A stretch of 64,000 nt of DNA from Streptomyces sp. NBC_01314 (GTDB taxonomy: Bacteria > Actinomycetota > Actinomycetes > Streptomycetales > Streptomycetaceae): positions 2,294,001 through 2,358,000 of the forward strand of contig NZ_CP108394.1 of the NCBI RefSeq assembly GCF_041435215.1. The letters are read 5' to 3'. Below, one piece after another: positions 37,092 to 44,929 of this stretch. Below the pieces are notes generated by a model. The model had not been told where the DNA came from. It did not search any database and saw nothing but the letters and a program-made list of their open reading frames with translations. The position numbers and the translations under genes were made by a program. Position 1 is the stretch's first letter. Each line of letters starts with the position of its first letter.

Positions 37092-37148
37092 ACGGCAGCA
37101 GGCGGCCGCCCCGTGGTCTCGCACCACGGAACGGCCGCCTGCTGCCGT
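37092..37148. terminator. Bidirectional two-step hairpin terminator
   Basis: A 17-bp perfect outer stem (ACGGCAGCAGGCGGCCG and complement) encloses an inner CCGTGG/CCACGG stem. It sits between the convergent carrier and TIM-barrel genes. Confidence 0.85.
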
Positions 37149-37165
37149 CGGTTCGCCGGCCTCCG

Positions 37166-38209
37166 TCAGCACTTCTCCCGCAGCGAGTGCAGGTGTTCGC
37201 TGGAGCGGCGGGCGAAGGTGAGGGACTCGGCGGGGTTGTCGTGTTCGGCCTGCCAGTGGTGGGCGAGGCGGTGGCCCTTCAGGCGGGTGACGGCCGAGAT
37301 GAACTTCTGGTAGTCGATGTCACCGTCGCCGACGTCGACCATGCGGTAGCCGAACGGGTTCGACGGGTCGCTCTCGCCGTCCTTGACGTGGAAGAGCGGG
37401 TAGCGGCTGGGGCGCCTCAGGACGTAGTCCAGGGGCTCGAACGGCGCGGATGTGCCGTCGGGCCGCTTGGAGAAGCGGAACTGGGCCACGTACGCCCAGA
37501 AGATGTCCATCTCCAGGAAGACGAGGTCGGGGTCGGTCTCGCGGAGCAGCACGTCGTAGAGGCGGACCTTGGGGTTGTCGGTGGCGAAGGAGAACTCCTC
37601 GGAGTGGTTGTGCTGGTAGAACTTCATGCCGCGCGCCCTGGCCGCGGCGCCGTAGGTGTTGAACTCGTGGGCGGCGCGCTTCATCGCGTCCACGGTCATG
37701 CCGTAGCGGAAGGGGCCGGCGGCGGTGCCGATGTGCTTCAGGCCGAGGGCCTGGGCGTCGTCGAGGACCTTGGTGAGGTTCTGGGCGAAGGTGTACGCGT
37801 TCGGGTCGCTCGCGTAGTAGCCGACGTGGCTGCCGATCGGGGTGAGGCCGTGGTCGCGGGCCAGTCGCTTCAGCTGGGCGAGCGTGATGGGGCCCGCCGA
37901 GCCCTGGGTGTAGCCGGCGAACTCGACCTCGTCGTAGCCGTACTTCTCCAACTCGGCGAAGACCGGGGCGAAGCCGAGGGTGGAGACCTTGTCGCGGAGG
38001 CTGTAGAGCTGGATGCCGAGGCGGCCGGGCGGGAGAACGGGACGGCCCCGGCCCTGGCCCGCGGCGGCGGCCTCGGTGCCTGCGGCGGCCTGGGCGGGGG
38101 CCGCCGCGCCCAGCAGGGCGGCGACGGTGGCGCCCGCGGCCACGCCGAGCATGCCTCGTCTGCTGAGGCGGTGGGCGAGTTCGGGATCCGTCTTGTCGGT
38201 GCGGCTCAT
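37166..38209 (-). CDS. Tat-exported sugar phosphate isomerase/epimerase-like TIM barrel
   Basis: Xylose-isomerase-like TIM barrel with a twin-arginine signal (LSRRGMLGVAAGATVAALLG, cleavage near residue 41). Candidate metal ligands are EVEFAGY, KFYQHNHSEEF, VFLEMDIFW and PLFHVKD. Despite the family name, an exported copy is unlikely to act on sugar phosphates. Family members also include 2-epimerases and enzymes that cleave 3-keto-glycosides. GAGGAG precedes the ATG. It lies 60 bases downstream of the EboF-like gene and may be the last gene of that operon. Length is 347 residues. Confidence 0.7.
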   Translation of the reverse strand: MSRTDKTDPELAHRLSRRGMLGVAAGATVAALLGAAAPAQAAAGTEAAAAGQGRGRPVLPPGRLGIQLYSLRDKVSTLGFAPVFAELEKYGYDEVEFAGYTQGSAGPITLAQLKRLARDHGLTPIGSHVGYYASDPNAYTFAQNLTKVLDDAQALGLKHIGTAAGPFRYGMTVDAMKRAAHEFNTYGAAARARGMKFYQHNHSEEFSFATDNPKVRLYDVLLRETDPDLVFLEMDIFWAYVAQFRFSKRPDGTSAPFEPLDYVLRRPSRYPLFHVKDGESDPSNPFGYRMVDVGDGDIDYQKFISAVTRLKGHRLAHHWQAEHDNPAESLTFARRSSEHLHSLREKC

Positions 38210-38269
38210 TTCTGGAACTCCTCTGGGTGGGCGGGCGTTGTCAGTGGTGAGTGCTTCACTTGTGACCAG

Positions 38270-39712
38270 TCAGGACTTGTGGGTACTTGTCGCCGGTCGG
38301 GAGAGACCGGCCAGGCGCAGCAGGAGTGCTTTCACATCGGTGGCCGCCACGCGGTCGCCGACGGCTCGGGGGGTGGAGCAGATGATGAGCGGACCGTCGT
38401 CGTCGCTCGTGGGAAGGCGGCCGTGGCTGCCGCGAATAGGCGAGGGATCCAGCGGCACGACCGCCATGCGGTAGCGCAGGCCGAGTTTCTTGCGGGCCAG
38501 TGCCGTGGCCGCCTTGAGCTTCACATACGGGTCGAGCGGGTCCATGAACAGCTCGACCGGGTCGTAGCCGGGTTTGCGGTGGATCTCGACCAGTCGCGCG
38601 AAGTCGGGCGCGCGGTCGTCGTCGAGCCAGTAGTAGTACGTGAACCAGGCGTCCGGCTCCGCGACGGCGACGAACTCGCCGGAGCGCGGATGGTCGAGGT
38701 GATGGGCCTTCTTGCCCTCGTCGTCCAGCAGTCGGTCGATGCCGGGCAGGTCCGCGAGGGCTTTCCTGGTGGCTTCCAGGTCCTCGGGGCGGCGCACATA
38801 GACATGGGCGATCTGGTGGTCGGCGACCGCGAAGGCCCGTGAGGCCATCGGGTCGAGGTACTCCATGCCGTCCTGTGTGTGCACGTCGAGGAGACCGGCG
38901 CGGCGCAGGGCGCGGTTGATGTCGACGGGACGGTCGGCGCGGGTGATGCCGTACTCGGAGAGCGCGACGACGGTACGGCCTTCCGCGCGGGCGTCGTCGA
39001 GCAGGGGCGCCACGGCCCTGTCGAGGTCGGCGGCCGCCTTCAGGGAGCGTGGGTCGTCGGGGCCGTATCGCTGCAGGTCGTAGTCGAGGTGGGGGAGGTA
39101 GCAGAGGGCCAGGTCGGGGTGGCGGGTGCGGATGATGTGGCGGGTCGCGTCGATGATCCAGCGGCTGGAGACCAGGTCTGCGCCCGGTCCCCAGAAGTGG
39201 AACAGGGGGAACGTGCCGAGTTTCGCGGTGAGTTCGTCGTGCAGGGCCGGGGGCCGGGTGTAGCAGTCGGGTTCCTTGCGGCCGTCGGAGTAGTAGATCG
39301 GACGGGGGGTGACGGTGATGTCGGTGTCGGCGCCCATGGCGTACCACCAGCAGATGTTGGCGACCGTGTAGCCGGGGTGGACGCGGCGGGCGGCGTCCCA
39401 CAGTTTGTCCCCAGCGACGAGACCGTTGTGCTGGCGCCACAGCAGGACGTCTCCGAGTTCACGGAAGTACCAGCCGTTGCCGACGATGCCGTGCTCGGCG
39501 GGGAGCGCGCCGGTCAGGAAGGTGGACTGGGCGGCGCAGGTGACGGCGGGCAGAACGGTGCCGAGCGGGGCCCGGGAGCCGGACCGGCCGAGGCTCTTGA
39601 GGTGGGGCATGTGGTCGAGGAGACGGGGGGTGAGGCCGACGACGTCCAGGACGAGGAGGGGGGTGGGCCCGGCTTCGGGTTGCGGCGTCACGGCAACTCC
39701 CTTGGGGTTCAT
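38270..39712 (-). CDS. eboF: Nucleotide pyrophosphatase/alkaline phosphatase superfamily protein (EboF-like)
   Basis: Metal-dependent phosphodiesterase fold. The first metal site and nucleophile lie near the N terminus (LLVLDVVGLTPRLLDHMPHL; then TVLPAVTCAAQSTFLTGAL, where a Thr precedes CAAQ), followed by LPAEHGIVGNGWYFRELGD, CYLPHLDYDLQRYG (Asp/His metal ligands) and VVALSEYGI and VADHQIAHVYV. The ATG overlaps the upstream EboE-like stop (ATGA), so synthesis is coupled. In the Ebo gene sets of other bacteria such a protein accompanies EboA, EboB and EboE in moving or trimming a metabolite across the membrane. The exact substrate is not known. Length is 480 residues. Confidence 0.75.
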   Translation of the reverse strand: MNPKGVAVTPQPEAGPTPLLVLDVVGLTPRLLDHMPHLKSLGRSGSRAPLGTVLPAVTCAAQSTFLTGALPAEHGIVGNGWYFRELGDVLLWRQHNGLVAGDKLWDAARRVHPGYTVANICWWYAMGADTDITVTPRPIYYSDGRKEPDCYTRPPALHDELTAKLGTFPLFHFWGPGADLVSSRWIIDATRHIIRTRHPDLALCYLPHLDYDLQRYGPDDPRSLKAAADLDRAVAPLLDDARAEGRTVVALSEYGITRADRPVDINRALRRAGLLDVHTQDGMEYLDPMASRAFAVADHQIAHVYVRRPEDLEATRKALADLPGIDRLLDDEGKKAHHLDHPRSGEFVAVAEPDAWFTYYYWLDDDRAPDFARLVEIHRKPGYDPVELFMDPLDPYVKLKAATALARKKLGLRYRMAVVPLDPSPIRGSHGRLPTSDDDGPLIICSTPRAVGDRVAATDVKALLLRLAGLSRPATSTHKS

Positions 39713-40878
39713 GGCAGCTCCTTGAGGCCGAGGTCCGTCAACAGGTCGCGGGCGAGGGCGAGTTCGGCGGCGATGCCGTCGGCGAGCTGAGCGCGTGTGC
39801 TGGGGCGCAGCTCGGGCGGGAGGGCCTGCCAGGTGTAGGTCTCGACCTCCAGATGGCGGGTGAGGGGGTGAGGGCCGCCGACCAGGTGGGTGAGGGCGGC
39901 CTTGAGTACCGGGAGCGTGGAGGTGAGGGGTGCGGTGGGGGCCGCGTGGAGCGGGACGTGGAAGTGGGCGCGCCAGGGCGAGGCGTCGGGCAGGGTGTCG
40001 CCCTTGAGTGCCTCGCCGAGGTCGTCGGTGCCGCGCAGGCCGGCGGCGGTGGAGGTGCGGGTCTGGTGCAGGAAGCGGGGCTCGTCGAAGGCGGCCAGGG
40101 CTTCGCGGACCTCGGGGAGGTGCGGGTGTTCGGCGTGCAGGGCGGCCGAGAGCTGGGATTTGACGAGGGGGACGTGGGCTCGGGTGAGCGCGTCCAGGGC
40201 GGTGTGCGGGTCTTCGAAGGAGGTGGCGAGGTGGCAGGTGTCGACACAGATGCCGATGCGGTCGTGGCCGATGTCGGTCAGGGGGCCGATGGCGTCGGCG
40301 GTGGTCTCGACGGTGCAGCCGGGTTCGGGTTCCAGGCCCACGCGAATGGAGCGGCCGGTCAGCTCGGCCAGGGCGTCGAGGCGTTCGGCGAGGGTGCGCA
40401 GGGCCGCGCGTGCCTTGTCGGCGCGGGTGTCGTCGTAGGCGGTGCGCCAGGCCAGGGGCAGGGTGGAGATGGTGCCCTCGGGGACATCGTCGGGGAGCAG
40501 CCGGGCGAGGACGCGGGCGAGGGAGGTGGTGTGGTCGAGGCGTTCGGGGTCGGCCCAGTCCGGTCGGTAGACGCGGTACTTGACCTCTTCGGCGCCGAAG
40601 CCCTGGTAAGGGAAGCCGTTCAGGGTGACGACCTCGAGGCCGCGCCGGTCGAGTTCGGTGCGCAGGCCGCGCAGGGCGGACGGGTCGGTCACCAGGGCCG
40701 CGGCGGCGTCCTTGGCCAGCCACAGGCCGATGCCGAGGCGGTCGCGGCCGAGGCGGCGGCGTACGGGCTCGCAGTGGTCCCGCAGTTGGGCGAGGACCCC
40801 GTCGAGTGTCTCGGCCGGGTGCACGTTGGTGCAGTAGGCGAGGTGGACGGTGGAGCCGTCGGGGTGGCGGAAACGCAT
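39709..40878 (-). CDS. eboE: Metabolite traffic protein EboE-like TIM barrel
   Basis: TIM-barrel protein of the EboE type: HLAYCTNVHPAETLDGVLAQ at the N terminus, LNGFPYQGFGAEEVKYRVYR, a metal-type GLEPEPGCTVETTADAIG (Glu) and RIGICVDTCHLATSFEDP (Asp/His). It has 389 residues with the usual length. The ATG follows the EboB-like stop by 3 bases, and the end overlaps the EboF-like start. It is cytoplasmic with no signal. The role, inferred from Ebo clusters elsewhere, is in making or exporting a small metabolite, possibly inositol-derived here given the leading synthase gene. Confidence 0.8.
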   Translation of the reverse strand: MRFRHPDGSTVHLAYCTNVHPAETLDGVLAQLRDHCEPVRRRLGRDRLGIGLWLAKDAAAALVTDPSALRGLRTELDRRGLEVVTLNGFPYQGFGAEEVKYRVYRPDWADPERLDHTTSLARVLARLLPDDVPEGTISTLPLAWRTAYDDTRADKARAALRTLAERLDALAELTGRSIRVGLEPEPGCTVETTADAIGPLTDIGHDRIGICVDTCHLATSFEDPHTALDALTRAHVPLVKSQLSAALHAEHPHLPEVREALAAFDEPRFLHQTRTSTAAGLRGTDDLGEALKGDTLPDASPWRAHFHVPLHAAPTAPLTSTLPVLKAALTHLVGGPHPLTRHLEVETYTWQALPPELRPSTRAQLADGIAAELALARDLLTDLGLKELP

Positions 40879-40881
40879 GGG

Positions 40882-41730
40882 TCACTCACCGCCGCGCAGG
40901 ATGCTGTTGCCCTCGTGCGTGGCGTCCGTCGCGGTGACGTCGAGGACGAGGCGACCGCTGAGGCCGTAGAAGGCGAGGGGGTTGCGCCACAGCACCAGGT
41001 CGACGTCGTCCTCGTCGAACCCGGCGGCGAGCAGGGCGTCGCCGACCCTGCGGGTCTTGAGAGGGTCGCTTCTGCCCCAGTCGGCGGCGGAGTTGACCAG
41101 CACCTTCTCCGGGCCGAACTCCTTGAGGACGGCGACCATGCGCTCCTCGTCCATCTTGGTGTCCGGGTAGACGGAGAAGCCGAGCCAGGCGCCGCTGTCC
41201 CTGGCCGCCTTGACGGTGGTCTCGTTGAGGTGGTCGAGCAGCACCCGCTCGACGGGCAGGGCGGAAGCCCGTACGGCGTCGAGGGTGCGGCGCAGGCCCG
41301 TGAGCTTGTCGCGGTGCGGGGTGTGCACGAGGGCGGGCAGGCCGTGGTCGGCGGCCAGGTGCAGCTGGTGTTCGAGCGCGTGGTCCTCGGCCGGCGTCAT
41401 GGAGTCGTAGCCGATCTCTCCGACGGCCACGACCCGGTCCTTGAGCAGGTAGCGGGGCAGGTGGTCCAGGACGGGCGTGCACCGCGGGTCGTTCGCCTCC
41501 TTGGGGTTGAGGGCGAGGGCGCAGTGGTGGGAGATGCCGTACTGGGCGGCGCGGAAGGGCTCCCAGCCCAGCAGGGAGTCGAAGTAGTCGACGAAGGAGG
41601 CGGGGGAAGTACGGGGCTGGCCCAGCCAGAAGGCAGGCTCGACGACCGCGCGGACGCCCGCCTCGTGCATCGCCTCGTAGTCGTCGGTGGTGCGTGACGT
41701 CATGTGGATGTGGGGGTCGAAGATGCGCAT
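40882..41730 (-). CDS. eboB: TatD-family metal-dependent hydrolase (EboB-like)
   Basis: Amidohydrolase-fold enzyme: HxH motif in MRIFDPHIHMTSRTTDDYEA, metal Glu in VVAVGEIGYDSMTPAED, His in LPALVHTPHRDKLTG and LLDHLNETTVK, and a terminal Asp in VNSAADWG. It has 282 residues. Its ATG shares one base with the EboA-like stop (TGATG). It is the third member of the coupled Ebo-type operon. Known TatD proteins are nucleases or deacylases, and the Ebo member's substrate is not established. Confidence 0.75.
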   Translation of the reverse strand: MRIFDPHIHMTSRTTDDYEAMHEAGVRAVVEPAFWLGQPRTSPASFVDYFDSLLGWEPFRAAQYGISHHCALALNPKEANDPRCTPVLDHLPRYLLKDRVVAVGEIGYDSMTPAEDHALEHQLHLAADHGLPALVHTPHRDKLTGLRRTLDAVRASALPVERVLLDHLNETTVKAARDSGAWLGFSVYPDTKMDEERMVAVLKEFGPEKVLVNSAADWGRSDPLKTRRVGDALLAAGFDEDDVDLVLWRNPLAFYGLSGRLVLDVTATDATHEGNSILRGGE

Positions 41731-42422
41731 CAGGACTCCTTGCCGTCGATGCCGATCTCGTCGGCCGGTGGGGACGCGGTCAGGGCCAGGACGCGGTACA
41801 GGTCCTCGGGTACGGGACGGCCCGCGGCGGTGCGTTCCTCGGCGAAGTCGCGGAGCATGCGGGCGAGTTCGGAGTCGTCGTGGGCGCGGCGGGCCAGGTC
41901 GGTGATCTTGTCGACGCGCACTCCGGTGAACAGGCACTTGAGCACGGCGTGCCGCCACTGGTGCGGGGCCAGATGGCGGGCGGCGTACGGGCCGAGGGCA
42001 GCGGCGACCAGGCGGGTGTCGTTGGTGCGCAGGGCGTCTTCGACGAGGTGCAGCGCGTCGGCGCCGGGCACGAGGTGGGGCAGCGCGTACAGGACCGCCC
42101 GGCGTTCGTCGGCGGTGCCCTGGCGGTACACCCGGGTGAGCGCGTCGGGATCGGCGCGGGCCGCGTTCAGGATCAGGACGCGGACGGCGTCGGCGTGCTC
42201 GGCACCGCAGCGTCGGCCCGCCTCGGCGAGGCGCAGCTCCCAGACGGAGATGGGCCCGTGGGTGCCCGGATGGCCGGTGGCCTCGTCCAGCGCCCGCCCC
42301 AGCCAGGCGCGGGCGGCGCCCGTGAGGTGGGTGTTCAGGTGACCGCGCAGGTCGGCGAGGGCAGCGAGGGCCGGGTGGACGGGGCGGGCCGTCGGGTCGG
42401 CCGGGGTGCGGTTGTGGATCAC
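41730..42422 (-). CDS. eboA: EboA domain-containing protein
   Basis: Helical-repeat protein of 230 residues matching the EboA pattern (WELRLAEAGRRCGAEHADAV, RAVLYALPHLVPG, HQWRHAVLKCLFTGV). No catalytic motif is visible. The GTG start overlaps the upstream isomerase stop (GTGA). EboA proteins are the namesake of the Ebo gene sets and have no assigned activity; scaffold or adaptor roles are guesses. Confidence 0.75.
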   Translation of the reverse strand: MIHNRTPADPTARPVHPALAALADLRGHLNTHLTGAARAWLGRALDEATGHPGTHGPISVWELRLAEAGRRCGAEHADAVRVLILNAARADPDALTRVYRQGTADERRAVLYALPHLVPGADALHLVEDALRTNDTRLVAAALGPYAARHLAPHQWRHAVLKCLFTGVRVDKITDLARRAHDDSELARMLRDFAEERTAAGRPVPEDLYRVLALTASPPADEIGIDGKES

Positions 42423-43321
42423 GAGGTGCTCCCGGGAGGGGCCGTGCGGCCGGTCGTGCGGTGCGGGAGGGATCGATGCAGGAAGGAGAGGGACCGTTCG
42501 GCGAAGTGGGGGCCGGCGTGGGAGTGGCGGGGCAGTTCGACGACGGTCAGGGCGCGGTAGTCGACGGCGGCCAGGGCTTCGAGGACGGGTGGGAAATCGA
42601 TCTCACCGTCGCCGAGGGGAAGGTGCTCGTGGACGCCGCGGCGCATGTCCTCGATCTGGACGTGGCGGAGCCAGGGGCCGGCGGCGCGGACGCAGTCGGC
42701 GGGAGGGAGGGGCTCAAGACACTGGCAGTGGCCGATGTCGAGGGTGAGGCCGAGGGCGGCGGGGCTGTCGAGCGCCTCGCGGAGGCGGTGGAAGTCGGCG
42801 AGGGTGGCGAGGAAGTGACCGGGTTCGGGTTCGATCGCGAGGGGGATGCCGGCGGCGGTGGCGGCGTCGAGGGCGGGGGCCAGGGCGTCGGGGAGGCGCT
42901 TCCAGGCGGTGTCCTCGTCCGTGCCGGGCGGGGTGACTCCGCTGAAGCAGTGCACGGCGTGGGCACCGAGGTCGGCGGCGACCCGCACCGCCCGGATCAG
43001 CAGGTCGGCCCGGCGGGCACGGTCGTCCGGGTCGGGGTCCAGCAGCGTGGGGCCGTGTTTGCGGCGTGGGTCGAGGACATAGCGGGCGCCGGTCTCCACG
43101 GTGACGGTCAGGCCGAGGTCGTCCAGCCGTCGGGCGAGGCGCCGGGTGCGGGCGGCGAGGTCCGGGGCGAGCGGGTCGAGGTGCATGTGGTCGAGCGTCA
43201 GACCGACGCCGTCGTAACCGAGGTCGGCGAGGAGGGCGAGGGCGTCGTCGAGGCGGAGATCGGTGAGGCCGTTGGTGCCGTAGCCGAAGGAGAGCGTCGG
43301 AGGGTGCGGCTGTGAATTCAT
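42419..43321 (-). CDS. Sugar phosphate isomerase/epimerase-like TIM barrel (Ebo operon)
   Basis: Cytosolic TIM barrel of 300 residues: LGYDGVGLTLDHMHLDPLAP, the metal-binding Glu in PLAIEPEPGHFLATL, Asp/His in GLTLDIGHCQCLEPL, His in RHVQIEDMRRGVHEHLPLG, and a C-terminal Glu (ALTVVELPRHSH). The order and spacing of these residues fit an active, divalent-metal enzyme. It overlaps the inositol-phosphate synthase stop upstream and the EboA GTG downstream. A substrate derived from inositol phosphate is a context-based inference. Confidence 0.75.
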   Translation of the reverse strand: MNSQPHPPTLSFGYGTNGLTDLRLDDALALLADLGYDGVGLTLDHMHLDPLAPDLAARTRRLARRLDDLGLTVTVETGARYVLDPRRKHGPTLLDPDPDDRARRADLLIRAVRVAADLGAHAVHCFSGVTPPGTDEDTAWKRLPDALAPALDAATAAGIPLAIEPEPGHFLATLADFHRLREALDSPAALGLTLDIGHCQCLEPLPPADCVRAAGPWLRHVQIEDMRRGVHEHLPLGDGEIDFPPVLEALAAVDYRALTVVELPRHSHAGPHFAERSLSFLHRSLPHRTTGRTAPPGSTS

Positions 43322-44811
43322 GCCGGGCTCGCCCCCCAAGGCCCCGTCTCTGCCGGTCTCACTTCTGCCGGTCCGGTTGCAGATGGCCTCGTTTCTGCCG
43401 GCCACATTGCAGACGGCCTCGTTTCTGCCCGCCCCGTTTCCGAAGGCTCCGTTTCCGAGGACCCCGCTCGCGAAGGTCCCGTCTCTGGCTCGCCCGCGCC
43501 CACGGCACGGCGCCGCAACCGCTCCGCGAACCCCGCCAACGCCGCGTACTGCTCCCCCAGTGCCGCCGGACCCTCCCCCACCGGGTCCTTGAAGTAGAAG
43601 CCCAGCTCGGTCAGGGGTCCCGTGAGGCCCGCTTCATGGGCTCGGGCCAGGAGGCGGGCGAGGTCCAGGACCAGTGGGGCGGCGAGGGCGGAGTCGCAGC
43701 CCTGCCATGTGGTCTGGAGGACCATCCGGGTGCCGAGAAAGCCGTCGAAGGCGATGTGGTCCCAGGCGGTCTTCCAGTCGCCGAGGGAGGGGACCTCGTC
43801 GATATGGGTCCGGCCCTCGGGGGTGGCGCCCAGGCTGTCGGTCAGGACACGTTCCTTGCCGGCGTTCTTGGCAGCGGCGGCGGCCGGGTCGGCGAGGGCG
43901 GCGCCGTCGCCACCACCGAGGAGGTTCGTGCCTGACCAGGCCCGGACGGCCAGGGCCCGCTGGGCGAACATCGGGCCGAGGACGGACCGGAGCAGGGTCT
44001 GGCCGGTCTTGCCGTCGCGGCCCGCGTACGGGAGGCCGGACGAGACGGTGAGCGGGGTGAGTGCCGGGTGGTGCAGGCCGGTCGAGGGGGTGAAGTTGAC
44101 GTAGGGGCAGCCTGCGCGGAGGGCGGCCGCCGCGTAGAGGGAGCTGGGTGGCAGCCCGGCTCCCGTCAGCGCCGCTCCCCTCGACCCGTCTCCGGGCAAC
44201 GCGGCCCCCGCCGGCACGGCTCTGCCCGGCTCGATTCCCGCCGGTGCGGCCCTTCCCGACCCGGCTCCCGCCGGCACAGCCCTACCCGGCTTGGCTCCCG
44301 GCAACACAGCCTCGCCCGGCCCGGCTCCCGCCGGTGCGGGTTCGGTGGAGGCGACGTTCACCACCACGGCGCGGGTCAGGTTCTCGCGTCGTACGAAGTC
44401 TTGGATGTCGGCGGCGAAGGAGGCGATCAGTTCGTCGGGGGTTCTGGTGTCTCCCGGGAGGGGGCCGCCGGGCCTGATCTCCCGGTCCGCGGCGGTCAGT
44501 TCGGCGGCGACGGCAGCGGGGAGGCCGTGCGGGAGGACGTCGGCGGCGGCCAGGGCCTCGGCGCGTTTGGGCAGGGGGCAGTCGTCCGTGTCGTGGCCGC
44601 CGAAGACGAGGGAGGAGAGCGGGGGCAGCCCGGAGTCGGCGAAGAGAGGGGTCTCGGTGACCATGCCCGTCGGGGTGTGCAGGCCGGCCGTGACGGCCGC
44701 GCAGCCCGCGACGACAGTGGTGGCGACGGAGCCGCGCGCCCCGATCAGCCATACGCCCACCCGGGGCTCGTTTCCCTCGGACCCCGTGGATCGGGACTCG
44801 GACACGGACAT
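43318..44811 (-). CDS. Inositol-3-phosphate synthase-like protein with low-complexity insertions
   Basis: NAD-dependent cyclisation of glucose 6-phosphate to inositol phosphate is the family reaction. The Rossmann motif GVWLIGARGSVATT (about 19-32), PYVNFTPSTGLHHPALT, RDGKTGQTLLRSVLGPMFAQ and a LGGGDGAALADP loop are all present. Two unusual segments break the pattern: a 61-residue Pro/Gly/Ala insert (159-219, built on a PGRAVPAGAG-like unit) between the NVAST and SLYAAAAL elements, and a 60-residue Glu/Thr/Pro tail (from about 437). Without them the length is near the norm. It is the first gene of the coupled operon and starts at ATG 44811. Length is 497 residues. Confidence 0.8.
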   Translation of the reverse strand: MSVSESRSTGSEGNEPRVGVWLIGARGSVATTVVAGCAAVTAGLHTPTGMVTETPLFADSGLPPLSSLVFGGHDTDDCPLPKRAEALAAADVLPHGLPAAVAAELTAADREIRPGGPLPGDTRTPDELIASFAADIQDFVRRENLTRAVVVNVASTEPAPAGAGPGEAVLPGAKPGRAVPAGAGSGRAAPAGIEPGRAVPAGAALPGDGSRGAALTGAGLPPSSLYAAAALRAGCPYVNFTPSTGLHHPALTPLTVSSGLPYAGRDGKTGQTLLRSVLGPMFAQRALAVRAWSGTNLLGGGDGAALADPAAAAAKNAGKERVLTDSLGATPEGRTHIDEVPSLGDWKTAWDHIAFDGFLGTRMVLQTTWQGCDSALAAPLVLDLARLLARAHEAGLTGPLTELGFYFKDPVGEGPAALGEQYAALAGFAERLRRRAVGAGEPETGPSRAGSSETEPSETGRAETRPSAMWPAETRPSATGPAEVRPAETGPWGASPA

Positions 44812-44929
44812 GGGTGACCTCCTCGTCGTACGTACGCGAACCCGGTGTCTCGGCCGAAGCAGCGGCGGAGACGGGGCGCGGGAAGGGGAGACGGCGGGCG
44901 GGGGTCCGGCGTCCCCCGCCCGCCGCCGT

